Below, piece after piece: positions 11,559 to 19,161 of a DNA stretch of 54,655 nucleotides. Source of the stretch: Candidatus Auribacterota bacterium. Lineage in GTDB: Bacteria; Auribacterota; Tritonobacteria; UBA1439. The position numbers were made by a program, and so were the translations under genes. The DNA lies in the NCBI GenBank assembly GCA_026392015.1, contig JAPLCW010000105.1, forward strand, positions 1 through 54,655, written 5' to 3'. The notes beneath the pieces were generated by a model. That model had not been told where the DNA came from and did not search any database. It worked only from the letters and a program-made list of their open reading frames with translations. Each line of letters starts with the position of its first letter. Positions within the stretch are counted from its first letter, which is position 1.

Positions 11559-12281
11559 TCATGCAATCACGCACTCCAGGAGTACGCGGGCTAATTCTCC
11601 CGGGTGGGTTATCATTAAATCATGAGGCCCGGTAATGACCTTCATCTGCCAGCAAGCCCCTTTGGCCGCCTCAAAGGCTCTTTCGTGGGATCGCCGTAAT
11701 TCGCCAACGGCTTGTTCTTTGCATAGAATATATGTCTTGGGGATCGGAACTGCCAGGGGATTTGAGATTTTTATCGGCTCCGCATAACATTTCCAGGGCA
11801 TGGGCGTGAGTCGGGGGTTCATCCAGGCGATGTTTTCGGGATCGGTTACTCCAAAAGCCTGAGGATCCGGAGGAATAATGATTTTTACTCTATGCCCTGA
11901 CACAGCAATATCCTTGGCCCGTAATCTCGTACCGGGCAATATATCGAACACGCACTGTCCATCATGGGGGACCATTGCATCAAGATAGATCAGGCGCCCG
12001 ATGCGATCAGGGACAATCTCCGCGACGCCCGATATGACCATCCCGGCATAACTGTGCCCGACAAGAACTACCTGGCGGAGGCTGTGATGAGTAAGAAACC
12101 GCACGATGTCGGCTATGTGGGTTGAGAGATCGATCTTCGCGGATAGAAGATGTTTCAGCTCCCCCAATCCGGTGAGTGTGGGGGCAGCTACTTCATGGGC
12201 GTGACGGCGTAAGAGGGGAGCGACCTTTTCCCAGCACCACCCACCGTGGTACGCGCCGTGGACCAACACAAAATATGCCAT
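11559..12281 (-). CDS. Alpha/beta-hydrolase (salicylate-esterase/EstC-like)
   Basis: A 240-residue soluble alpha/beta hydrolase. The oxyanion region reads FVLVHGAYHGGWCWEKVAPLL, the nucleophile elbow is GHSYAG, and a C-terminal GPHDLMITHPGELA supplies the probable catalytic His. This pattern matches the plant methyl-esterase/EstC group of small-ester hydrolases; the substrate cannot be told. The ATG at 12281 (MAYFVLVHG) is preferred because the nine residues upstream are not conserved in such enzymes, although no strong ribosome-binding site precedes either start. It stands alone between repeat elements. Confidence 0.8.
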   Translation of the reverse strand: MAYFVLVHGAYHGGWCWEKVAPLLRRHAHEVAAPTLTGLGELKHLLSAKIDLSTHIADIVRFLTHHSLRQVVLVGHSYAGMVISGVAEIVPDRIGRLIYLDAMVPHDGQCVFDILPGTRLRAKDIAVSGHRVKIIIPPDPQAFGVTDPENIAWMNPRLTPMPWKCYAEPIKISNPLAVPIPKTYILCKEQAVGELRRSHERAFEAAKGACWQMKVITGPHDLMITHPGELARVLLECVIA

Positions 12282-12308
12282 AATTTTGGCACTCTCTATC
12301 CAAATCAT

Positions 12309-12483
12309 AATACGTTCGCTTCGAGTTCGCCAGAGAATATGCGATCAGGCAGTGGCTCAATTTTGATGGTGTCTATTTGTAGGGGTTCGATCCTTCGGCT
12401 GAGTTTATACTGAGTGCAGCCGAAGTGCTCAGGACTAGTTTGTCGAACCCGGACGCGATAAATAGCGCCCCTACAGGTGGTGT
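12309..12483. repeat. Hairpin repeat with CCTTCGGCTGAG / CTCAGGACTAGTTTGTCGAA words
   Basis: GGTTCGATCCTTCGGCTGAG near 12384-12404 and GCAGCCGAAGTGCTCAGGAC near 12417-12436 form a stem. GTCCTGAGCCTGCCGAAGG near 17178-17196 is a related word. These look like a dispersed intergenic repeat, not a gene. Confidence 0.45.
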
Positions 12484-12624
12484 GGTGTCCCGGAAATAAC
12501 TTGTCTGACTCATGTCATTGCGAGGAGCTAAGCGACGAAGCAATCTATTGGATGACAGTGAATTGGGATTGCTTCGCTTTCGCTCGCAATGACAAAGACC
12601 TATGCATTCTTTCTGAGACAGCAC
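12484..12624. repeat. MITE-like repeat B, copy 1 (GTGTCCCGGAAATA ends)
   Basis: The left end GTGGTGTCCCGGAAATAA and the right end (complement GTGCTGTCTCAGAAAGAA) form an imperfect terminal inverted repeat of about 18 bp. Inside are GTCATTGCGAGGAGC, CGACGAAGCAATC and the inverted GATTGCTTCGC / GCTCGCAATGAC. A second copy with the same ends and inner words is at 45360-45567. The inner TCATTGCGAG...GAAGCAATC words are of a kind known from many bacterial genomes. Confidence 0.75.
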
Positions 12625-12703
12625 GGTAGAATAATTGCATTTTACATGTGATAGAGACACTACCCATGATTATCGTAATGGATCAGAGGGTGTGAAAAAA
12701 TAG

Positions 12704-12937
12704 GGCTCAAGGCGGATTTTTGTGAGATCAAGAGCCTACAACGCATCCCTCCCCCTGTGAAGGGGGAGGTACGGAGGGGGTGGGAAACGTGCTTTTGTGA
12801 GAAGCACCCCCCACCCTTACCCTCCCCCTCAAGGGGGGAAGGTATATGCGGCAATCTGATCGGCGGTATCATGTTCATAAGCAACTCATTACGTATTATA
12901 AACTGCGGATATTCTTCACAAAAATCCGCCATGAGCC
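12704..12937. mobile_element. MITE with 22-bp terminal inverted repeats and 8-bp target duplication
   Basis: The left end at 12704-12725 begins GGCTCAAGGCGGATTTTTG. The right end at 12916-12937 is its inverted copy with one mismatch. AAAAATAG flanks the element on both sides (12696-12703 and 12938-12945), an 8-bp target-site duplication. The 234-bp interior has no gene and contains a nested palindromic repeat (CCCCTGTGAAGGGGGAGG ... CCCTCCCCCTCAAGGGGGG). An 8-bp duplication fits several DDE families, including IS256; the TIR was not found next to the broken IS256 at the window start. Confidence 0.85.
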
Positions 12938-12945
12938 AAAAATAG

Positions 12946-13065
12946 TATCCCAGGGTTCGGATCCCCCGGCAGACTCAGGACGGGTTTTATCCGCCCGATC
13001 TGATAGTCGGAATTATGGTTGGGAACAAGCGGGAAGCGCGAAATAGGGTCATGTGCCGGAAGCCA
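12946..13065. other. Intergenic, nothing recognised
   Basis: No gene, RNA or repeat could be supported here; the paired dyads start immediately downstream. Confidence 0.4.
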
Positions 13066-13122
13066 AAGTGTAAACAAAGTTTGCACTTTGGGTCCCCAGA
13101 GCTATAAACAAAGTTTACACTT
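13066..13122. promoter_or_regulatory. Pair of dyad sites (putative enhancer-binding-protein UAS), copy pair 2
   Basis: Two 23-bp dyads, 13066-13088 and 13100-13122. The first reads AAGTGTAAAC, AAA, GTTTGCACTT, with one mismatch between half-sites. The second reads AGCTATAAAC, AAA, GTTTACACTT. Centres at 13077 and 13111 are 34 bp apart, the same spacing as at 10792-10848. They lie about 150 and 184 bp upstream of the transcription start predicted from the sigma-54-type element at 13234-13250. Confidence 0.7.
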
Positions 13123-13233
13123 CAGGCTTTTTGCAGGAGGCGGCGATAATTTCCCTTCCATATACGTTACTCTAACCAATTCGCCCCAAGTGAATTATAA
13201 CTATTTATCGCTTATGAAAGAAAAACTGTGTTG

Positions 13234-13250
13234 TTGGCATAAAACTTGCA
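13234..13250 (+). promoter_or_regulatory. Sigma-54 (-24/-12) promoter upstream of the DNRLRE-type secreted protein
   Basis: TTGGCATAAAACTTGCA keeps the invariant GG and GC at the correct 12-nt offset and the flanking TGGCA and TTGCA. It departs from consensus only at the C and G after TGGCA. The predicted transcription start is near 13261, which leaves a long leader of about 288 nt before the ATG at 13549. Two TATAAT hexamers at 13467-13472 and 13478-13483 lack a -35 partner but could mark an alternative start. Confidence 0.6.
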
Positions 13251-13548
13251 GGCTTCTTCACCGGGTTTGCTATATCTGTTTCTTAAGAGTGTAAATGTGG
13301 CAAATTGGGCGGGTAACATGTTCCATAACTCAACTGTCTGCAGTTAAATAGGTTACAAAATATCTAAACCATGCCGATATCGAATGGATAAAGAGATCCG
13401 TTTAAGCAACCTTCTATATAAAGACGCAGAGATACCCTAAAAAGGGAAGGAGGGAGATTGTTTTGGTATAATCTGTCTATAATAAGCGAGTTTGGTACTT
13501 TCGATATAGAATTTCAAACAATGCTTGCCTTTGCGAAAGGAGCTGATA

Positions 13549-14532
13549 ATGAGGAAGGCCTTGGAAATAGCGGCGGTCGGATTGGCCTTGTGTGCGGTGG
13601 GCATGAGCGCTGCTTCACCGGTTTCTGCGGAAACTCTTAGCTTGCAGGTTTCGGAAAGTGCTGATGATGGAGAAACAAACCACTCTAATTCAAGTTGGGG
13701 CAATTCCTATGGAAACCTGACTATAGGCAGGGATAGCTCCGATAGTGCACGACTGATAGATAGTTACATGAGATTTACGAACGTAACGATACCCAACGGG
13801 TCTGTCATTACGAGTGCGTACCTGACCGTAAGGTCGCAAAGCAGCCGTTCTAGTACGGTTTGCCGCACCAGATTTTATTTGGAAGCGGCTGATAACGCTA
13901 CCCAGATTACAGGTTATAATGATTATCAGAGCAGGACGATGACTGACGCTTCCGCTCAATATCAAGTGCCTGCCTGGACCACGGATACTGATTATAATTT
14001 GCCATCCATAGTTGACCAGGTTCAGGCAGTAATCAATAGAGCGGGTTGGACAAGCGGTAATGCGTTACAGATTTTTTGGAAAAACGATGGCTCCGATTCG
14101 TCGTCGGCACGGCAACCATATTCCTATGATGGTTCCGCTACGCATGCTCCGAAATTGACGATTACCTATACTCTCCCCACTCCCACCCCCACGAACACCC
14201 CGACGCTAACGCCCACGCCCACGCCAACGATTACACCGACGAAGAGCATGGATTCTCCAGGGGCTCCCTCCGCGGGGAGCGGGCTGTACACGCTTTCGCA
14301 GATCTATGACTACCTGAACTCGGGGATTGCGGCAACACCTGCACCCAGTTTCCAGGAACCCGGCGCAGCCCCCGGCCCAACGATGCGGACAACGAAACAG
14401 ATTTACGATGCTATCAAGGCGAAGTACGACCAATGCGATGCGACCGCTGCGGATGTAAAGTCGGGAAAGAAGTTTTTCTCCACGCTGTCGGGAAGCTGGG
14501 GAGTCAGGACGGGAACGGCGTCATGTAATTAA
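13549..14532 (+). CDS. Secreted DNRLRE/CBM96-like protein with Pro-Thr linker, C-terminally truncated
   Basis: 327 residues. The ATG at 13549 is chosen because AAAGGAG precedes it by six bases; the frame is open further upstream from a TTG at 13525 but lacks a site. It has a signal peptide (MRKALEIAAVGLALCAVGMSAASPVSA), then a domain of about 170 residues (LSLQVSESADDGETN..., RFTNVTIPNGSVITSAYLTVRS, APKLTITY) resembling the DNRLRE/CBM96 carbohydrate-binding-like fold. A Pro-Thr linker of about 25 residues follows, then a module GLYTLSQIYDYLNSG...ATAADVKSGKKFFSTLSGSWGVRTGT that in other proteins directly precedes a DUF1566/Lcl domain. The stop at 14530-14532 falls where that domain should begin, and its debris lies downstream. 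The upstream layout points to sigma-54 control. Confidence 0.85.
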   Translation: MRKALEIAAVGLALCAVGMSAASPVSAETLSLQVSESADDGETNHSNSSWGNSYGNLTIGRDSSDSARLIDSYMRFTNVTIPNGSVITSAYLTVRSQSSRSSTVCRTRFYLEAADNATQITGYNDYQSRTMTDASAQYQVPAWTTDTDYNLPSIVDQVQAVINRAGWTSGNALQIFWKNDGSDSSSARQPYSYDGSATHAPKLTITYTLPTPTPTNTPTLTPTPTPTITPTKSMDSPGAPSAGSGLYTLSQIYDYLNSGIAATPAPSFQEPGAAPGPTMRTTKQIYDAIKAKYDQCDATAADVKSGKKFFSTLSGSWGVRTGTASCN

Positions 14533-14768
14533 GACGGGACGGATATCAAGTTATCAGTCCGGAGACGATGGAACATATCATAAAAGGGGAAACATTTAAT
14601 TATTTCGACAACGGAACGGACATCGTCAATGATAATTTCACGGACCTGATGTGGGCAAAGAAAGGGCATGAGGCTGTGGGTAATCCTGAAGATAGGCTCC
14701 GCCATCTCACCGTGCAAATCCCAGGTCGGGCAGGCTGTCGGGTGGACACTGTAGGTTCGACATTTTGA
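14533..14768 (+). pseudogene. Remnant of a DUF1566 (Lcl-type) C-terminal domain
   Basis: Directly after the stop of the preceding gene, frame +1 reads TGRISSYQSGDDGTYHK, matching the usual TGQT.SY.SGDDG..QKG opening of DUF1566 domains. From about 14589 a third frame reads ETFNYFDNGTDIVNDNFTDLMWAKKG, matching the RFTDNGDGTVTDNLTGLMW core. So the secreted protein once continued into a DUF1566 domain and has been truncated by at least two frameshifts. The remainder of that domain (about 100 residues) is missing. Confidence 0.75.
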
Positions 14769-14793
14769 CAGACGCCTGATCTGTTGTTAGAAT
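14765..14793 (+). promoter_or_regulatory. Sigma-70-type promoter
   Basis: TTGACA at 14765-14770 and TAGAAT at 14788-14793 are separated by 17 bp, a near-consensus housekeeping promoter about 40 bp upstream of the GTG at 14835. This gene therefore appears to be controlled differently from its two sigma-54-type neighbours. Confidence 0.6.
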
Positions 14794-14834
14794 AAGGCTG
14801 GTCGGCGTTCATAGCAGGAAAAGGAGGGGAGATC

Positions 14835-16595
14835 GTGAAAAACAACCTTGTAAGAGCACCATTCCATTATCTGACATTTTTGGCATGCGCAGCGCTTGTG
14901 TATGCCATGCACCTGTCGCCTGCAATTGCCGCCCTTAAATTCGTGAACGCGCTAAGGCTGCCCGGCTGGTATACGCACATGATTCCCCTCGAAGACATCG
15001 TGTATACCGTTGACGCGTATTACGGCATTTTCGTCGACTACCTCATACCGAATAAGATGCATTTCTACAAGTTCAACCTCGACGGCACGGGCATCGCGGC
15101 TGGGTATCCTGTTACGATCACGGGCAATGGCTATTGGCTACCGAGCATCTGCTGGGACGGCACGAACTTCGGCATCGCCTATGCCACCCAGACCTGGGCC
15201 GAGTTCATGGTGATATCCCCGAAGGGCACGACGTTGTTCGGCCCGATCACGCTGCCCGGGATACAAACGCCGATCAATCAGCACACGACGGCGTTCAAAG
15301 TATATTGGACTGGGTATGGGTATGCTGTTTTCGGGCTTAACGGCACCCAGGTCGTTGTTCCCGGGCTTAAAGGCACCCAGACCATTACGGGGACGTTCAG
15401 GGAAGAGCCCACGGCGACATCCACGGAGGAGCCGATCCCGACCCCCGTCCCCGCCGTCTTTTATGAGTCATATCTCTATTACTGGCTCATCGACATCAAC
15501 GGGAACGTGATCGTTCCCGGAAAGCAGATCTGCCATGTCGCACCGGTTTCATTCCCGTTCAAGGCGGAAGAGGTGTACTATCACAGCGAGGCATGGAACG
15601 GAAGTGAGTTCCTCGTCGCGTACTATAATTCTGAAGCTATAACTGGCGGCCCCGCTACGCTGTATCGGATGACCGACCTTTACGGCAATACAGTACGCAA
15701 CGACGATGCCGTGTTCCCTTTGCTACCTGCAACACAAAAGAACGTTGCGTGGGGCGGAACGAGTTTCGCCATCGTGGGGCGCCACCCGAACAATTATGTG
15801 GTCCGATTTTTCAGCCAGACCGGCGAACCGCTCGGCGCGGAGACGTGGATCGGGGACGCAGCGGCTCCCGATCCGGCAACGGTCTCTTGGGATGGAGAGA
15901 AGTTCGTTGCCGCGCAAGCAGCTTTTTACTCCACGCCTGATCTCACCTACTACACAGTGATTTGGATCACCACCTATTCCGCGCAAGGCGCGCTGATCGA
16001 CAACAAATATATGCTCTGTGCGTGTTCATGGGAATACGGGGGCGCTAGTTTAGGGGATAACCTCAAGATGGTGGGCTGCGGCAAGGACCTCTTTTTTCAG
16101 GGGGGGTGGACTGGCTCTGGCGTTGTCGGCTTCGGGCCGCTGGTGTACTGGGTGACGGGGGACTCTTCCGTGGTCCCAACCCCCATGCCGCCGCCCGTTC
16201 CGCTCACAACGCCCACACCAGCGCAGCCGCCCTCTACCATACCGACGGCGGTGAACGAGCTCAACGGCACGTCATTTGGCGCGGGAGATCAGATTACCGC
16301 GACGTTTAAAGTAAATATAGCGATCACGAGGCCGTTCAATGTCTATGCGGTGATCATCATGCCCGGAGGGTCTATGATTGATGCGATGACGCTGAGCCCG
16401 AAGCTCAAGCCCGCCGCGACAAATGTCTCAGGCCTTCCCGCGGGTTTCAGCCGCCAGCTTTTCTCCACGAGAGTGCCGGCAAGCGCCCCGAAGGGGGAGT
16501 ACGAGCTCGTGGTGGCGCTTTTTGACCTGAATACGAAGATCAGAAGCAGGGCTGACGCATTCCTGGATGTCAGCGCGAAGTTCACGATTCGATGA
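14835..16595 (+). CDS. Secreted WDG-repeat (propeller-like) protein with Pro-rich linker
   Basis: 586 residues. A GTG start follows AAGGAGGGGAG. There is a signal peptide or N-terminal membrane segment (about residues 11-33, ending SPAIA). Four or more repeats centred on WDGTNFGIAY, WNGSEFLVAY, WGGTSFAIVG and WDGEKFVAAQ suggest a beta-propeller-like body with blades of about 80-100 residues; blade count and fold are inference. A Pro-rich linker (TPMPPPVPLTTPTPAQPP) leads to a C-terminal beta domain of about 110 residues (YAVIIMPGGSMIDAM, PKGEYELVVALFD) that resembles in pattern the last domain of the giant protein at 1640-10618. Probably exported and surface-attached; no catalytic motif is seen. 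Confidence 0.8.
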   Translation: MKNNLVRAPFHYLTFLACAALVYAMHLSPAIAALKFVNALRLPGWYTHMIPLEDIVYTVDAYYGIFVDYLIPNKMHFYKFNLDGTGIAAGYPVTITGNGYWLPSICWDGTNFGIAYATQTWAEFMVISPKGTTLFGPITLPGIQTPINQHTTAFKVYWTGYGYAVFGLNGTQVVVPGLKGTQTITGTFREEPTATSTEEPIPTPVPAVFYESYLYYWLIDINGNVIVPGKQICHVAPVSFPFKAEEVYYHSEAWNGSEFLVAYYNSEAITGGPATLYRMTDLYGNTVRNDDAVFPLLPATQKNVAWGGTSFAIVGRHPNNYVVRFFSQTGEPLGAETWIGDAAAPDPATVSWDGEKFVAAQAAFYSTPDLTYYTVIWITTYSAQGALIDNKYMLCACSWEYGGASLGDNLKMVGCGKDLFFQGGWTGSGVVGFGPLVYWVTGDSSVVPTPMPPPVPLTTPTPAQPPSTIPTAVNELNGTSFGAGDQITATFKVNIAITRPFNVYAVIIMPGGSMIDAMTLSPKLKPAATNVSGLPAGFSRQLFSTRVPASAPKGEYELVVALFDLNTKIRSRADAFLDVSAKFTIR

Positions 16596-17311
16596 TGCAG
16601 GCACGAGAGTGCACTCTCAGGGGATAGTGCATCAGATGTTTCCGCCTCTCATGGTAGGGACCCTCAAGAGTGGCCTGCAGTGGATTGAGAGGTCGAGGTC
16701 CATACCTGTTGATCCGCAGTCACTGCATTTTTCGCAGCTTCGGGCCTGTCGCTCGGAATGGCGGATAATTGATCAAAACCTTCACCCAGTAGGTGTGGCC
16801 GGCTCAAGAACAATAATTTTGCAGGGGCTTGATTATTCACGAGGCGCCCGTAGTAAAAGGGGCATAACCACTGAGGGCATTGAATATACTGAATGTTTGG
16901 ACGCAGATTTGCGCAGATGAACGCAGATTAACAAAAGAAGCAGATTGAACCCTTGAAGTTTTTACCTCACACTGTCTTTGTATCTGCGTGTTCTGCGTTC
17001 ATCTGCGTCCTGAATGGCGATTAAGATATCAATGAGATAGTTGTTCGAAGCGTTCAGTGACCTCAGCGTCTTCAGTGGTTAAAAGCGTGTAGTCTGTTGT
17101 GCTATTGGGCAGGTATGTCAGTTTTGAGTTGGTGAATTGATCAGGTTATCAAGCCCGCCAACGGGTCGGATGAAACTTGTCCTGAGCCTGCCGAAGGATC
17201 CGCCCCCTGCAGTATTCGTTTTTTCGGGTGTCGCTCTATTTGAAATTAGACATGGGATATATAGTAGTATAGCCACTCGCGCAACAATCGCCTTACGTGG
17301 AGGTGAATCAG
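16596..17311. other. Long intergenic stretch, repeats only
   Basis: A perfect 14-bp palindrome GAGAGTGCACTCTC sits at 16605-16618, ten bases after the preceding stop codon; it has no T-run and so is not a classical terminator. A CGCAGAT-word inverted repeat is at 16900-17009, and a CCTGAGCCTGCCGAAGG word lies near 17180-17196. No gene with a ribosome-binding site was found. The frame 17137-17841 overlaps a better-supported gene in another frame. Confidence 0.6.
16900..17009. repeat. Inverted repeat of CGCAGAT words
   Basis: The left arm reads GACGCAGATTTGCGCAGATG then AACGCAGATT; the right arm reads TATCTGCGTGTTCTGCGTTC then ATCTGCGTCC. The arms pair imperfectly over about 30 bp around a 45-bp loop. 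It is one of several iterated-word hairpins in the gaps of this window. Confidence 0.75.
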
Positions 17312-17800
17312 ATGAAAAAAGTCGCCCGTTTGTTCCCTCTTCTTATGGTAAGTCTCACCACCGTTGCCCTCGCCGCAGAGAGTCTATTCCCCCCGCCCGA
17401 ACTCACCGGCACATGGGAGGGGACGTCGCAACTCACGCGGGAATTATGGATACAACCGGACCAAAAGAACTCGGTGGAGAACTGGCTCACCGTGTCATTG
17501 ACGGTGCTTCCGAATGGGGCCGTCGAGGGCAAGGCCGGGGGAGCCTCCCTTGCCAACTGCGTCGTCAAGAGGAACAGGGGATGGCTCGCAAGGAAGTTCA
17601 ATATCAGGACAGACTACATCATCGCCGGCTATCTGAACGGCAAGATCGCCCCGAAGGATACCGCCGGTTTAAAACAGATCACCATCCCGTTCAACATCAT
17701 CGATGGCAGGATTCAGGGCAGCATATTCACCCTCAAAAAGTGGCGCTACCCGAACCCTGTATTCCCCCGGCTCCACATCGTCAGGAAGCAAAAACCATAG
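17312..17800 (+). CDS. Small exported protein of unknown function
   Basis: 162 residues with a clear signal peptide (MKKVARLFPLLMVSLTTVALA, then AES). The ATG at 17312 follows GGAGGTG by six bases; the frame extends five codons upstream but that start has no site. The mature part begins PPELTGTWEGTSQL and contains a stretch LNGKIAPKDTAGLKQITIPFNIIDGRIQGSIF, consistent with a small beta-rich (lipocalin-like or DUF) periplasmic protein. I do not recognise the family. It is monocistronic and convergent with the Cache-domain gene. Confidence 0.75.
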   Translation: MKKVARLFPLLMVSLTTVALAAESLFPPPELTGTWEGTSQLTRELWIQPDQKNSVENWLTVSLTVLPNGAVEGKAGGASLANCVVKRNRGWLARKFNIRTDYIIAGYLNGKIAPKDTAGLKQITIPFNIIDGRIQGSIFTLKKWRYPNPVFPRLHIVRKQKP

Positions 17801-17974
17801 CATTTGGTGTCAGAACTCGTTATCTCACTCAGCCAGAATAAGATATGGCTTAATTATGTCCGTAGGCTTGTTGCCGGCTCGGAATACCTAATGCAATCTC
17901 GATCTTTTCATCACCCATCGATTTTGCCCGGGCTTTCTTTCCCCGCTCCCTTCGCCATGTGGGAACCTATACGA

Positions 17975-17995
17975 CCCGCCTTTTCTTTTAGCGGG
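17975..17995. terminator. Hairpin between convergent genes
   Basis: CCCGC, a 11-base T-rich loop, then GCGGG and GCTTTCT on the plus strand. It overlaps the stop codon of the minus-strand gene at 17988. It could terminate the small exported-protein transcript, but the stem is short. Confidence 0.3.
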
Positions 17996-19136
17996 GCTTT
18001 CTACCTCGCGTTCGCATGCTCTCGTGAAGCGCTCTTTCAATCCTTCTGCGCTCGTCTATTTCCAGATGGAGTTGCCTGTTGATTATATCGAGCGCCCTCG
18101 TCGACGTCGCAAGCTGGACCCTCTTTTTCCGGATACGGTACATGACGCCTAAGAGGATGCCCAGTATCCCGAATACAAAACAGACAAAGACAAGATTATC
18201 CCGTACGTTCCTATGAAGCGGGCCCGCGATCATGCGGCAATCCATCGCCACCGCGATACTCCACATATTGACGCCAATGCGGACCGGAGTGAAGGCGACA
18301 ATGGTTTGGACAATCTCCGGCCCCACTCCCGCAGTGGGGAGAAGGATGACATTCGTTCCCTCGCTGTATTCCCCCATAGCCCCGATCTCTTCTCTCAGCG
18401 CAGTCACTCCTGCGCGCGGGATTCTGCCTTGCAGCGCAACCGCCATGTCCATGCCGAGAAGGGCAGCGTCAGGATAGCTGACCAGCATTCCGTGCTCATC
18501 ACGCACAAAGGCATACGTCAAACCACTCTGATTGATGTGGGTGATGAGATCGTTTATTCTTTCGACGGACAGAACCGCGCGCATCAGGCCGATAAGAACC
18601 TTATCCTCGAACACCGGCTGGGAGAAGGCGACTGCGCGGACTCCGGAGGGCAACCTGAATATTCCGCTGATATATGCCTTGCGTGCAGCGAGCGCTGCTG
18701 CGATGTCGGGCGTCTGTGACAGGTCCTGACCCACCGTACTTTCCCGCGCGGGGCTGCTTCTGATCACCACGCCATGGCGGTCAATCATGCAGATCACATC
18801 GACGAGGTTCTCGACATCCCGATAGGAATCGTCGAGCGCGGCTTGCGTCTCGCCGGAAGTCTGGCGGCGCCCCTCTGCAAATGCCTTGCGCAGGACTGCA
18901 TTGGAGGAGAGAATCTCCATCTCTTGCTGGATGTCACCGATATATTCCCCGAGGCTTTGGGCTTCCGAGCGGGCGATTGTCAGGAGCAGTTGCTGGGACT
19001 GGGCGATCAGCGCGCGCTCAAAATCATAGTGGTTCAACCATGCAAAGTAGGCAATCCCGCCGAGCGCAGATGCAACAGCCAATCCCACTAATCTGCCCGG
19101 CGACACTGCCCCTCTCCGACTAAAACGTCTGTCCAT
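17988..19136 (-). CDS. Membrane-anchored dCache sensor protein without an output domain
   Basis: 382 residues from the ATG at 19136, which is preceded by AGAGGAT; the frame is open to 19172 but that start would overlap the permease gene. Membrane segments lie near residues 14-34 and 313-333 and enclose a periplasmic region of about 270 residues with double-Cache features (VDVICMIDRHGVVIRSS, RAVAFSQPVFEDKVLIGLMRAVLSVERI, LTYAFVRDEHGMLVSYPD). After the second segment comes a coiled coil ending LEIDERRRIERALHESM, which in histidine kinases leads into a PAS or HisKA domain, but here the protein stops. It is the last gene of the exporter operon and may sense something related to its substrate. Confidence 0.8.
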   Translation of the reverse strand: MDRRFSRRGAVSPGRLVGLAVASALGGIAYFAWLNHYDFERALIAQSQQLLLTIARSEAQSLGEYIGDIQQEMEILSSNAVLRKAFAEGRRQTSGETQAALDDSYRDVENLVDVICMIDRHGVVIRSSPARESTVGQDLSQTPDIAAALAARKAYISGIFRLPSGVRAVAFSQPVFEDKVLIGLMRAVLSVERINDLITHINQSGLTYAFVRDEHGMLVSYPDAALLGMDMAVALQGRIPRAGVTALREEIGAMGEYSEGTNVILLPTAGVGPEIVQTIVAFTPVRIGVNMWSIAVAMDCRMIAGPLHRNVRDNLVFVCFVFGILGILLGVMYRIRKKRVQLATSTRALDIINRQLHLEIDERRRIERALHESMRTRGRKPR

Positions 19137-19161
19137 CAGGAAATCCTCTCTTGAGTGCCCA

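Noticed and set aside
12380..12400. T-arm-like GGGGTTCGATCC suggesting a tRNA
   Set aside because: No acceptor stem, D-arm or anticodon arm can be formed; the word belongs to a hairpin repeat.
13261..13548. Possible riboswitch in the long leader
   Set aside because: I looked for c-di-GMP-type and other conserved cores and found none; only A/T-rich sequence and a GGAAGGAGGGAG run.
17137..17841. 234-codon plus-strand frame
   Set aside because: It overlaps the small exported protein gene in another frame; that one has a signal peptide and a strong ribosome-binding site, this one has neither.
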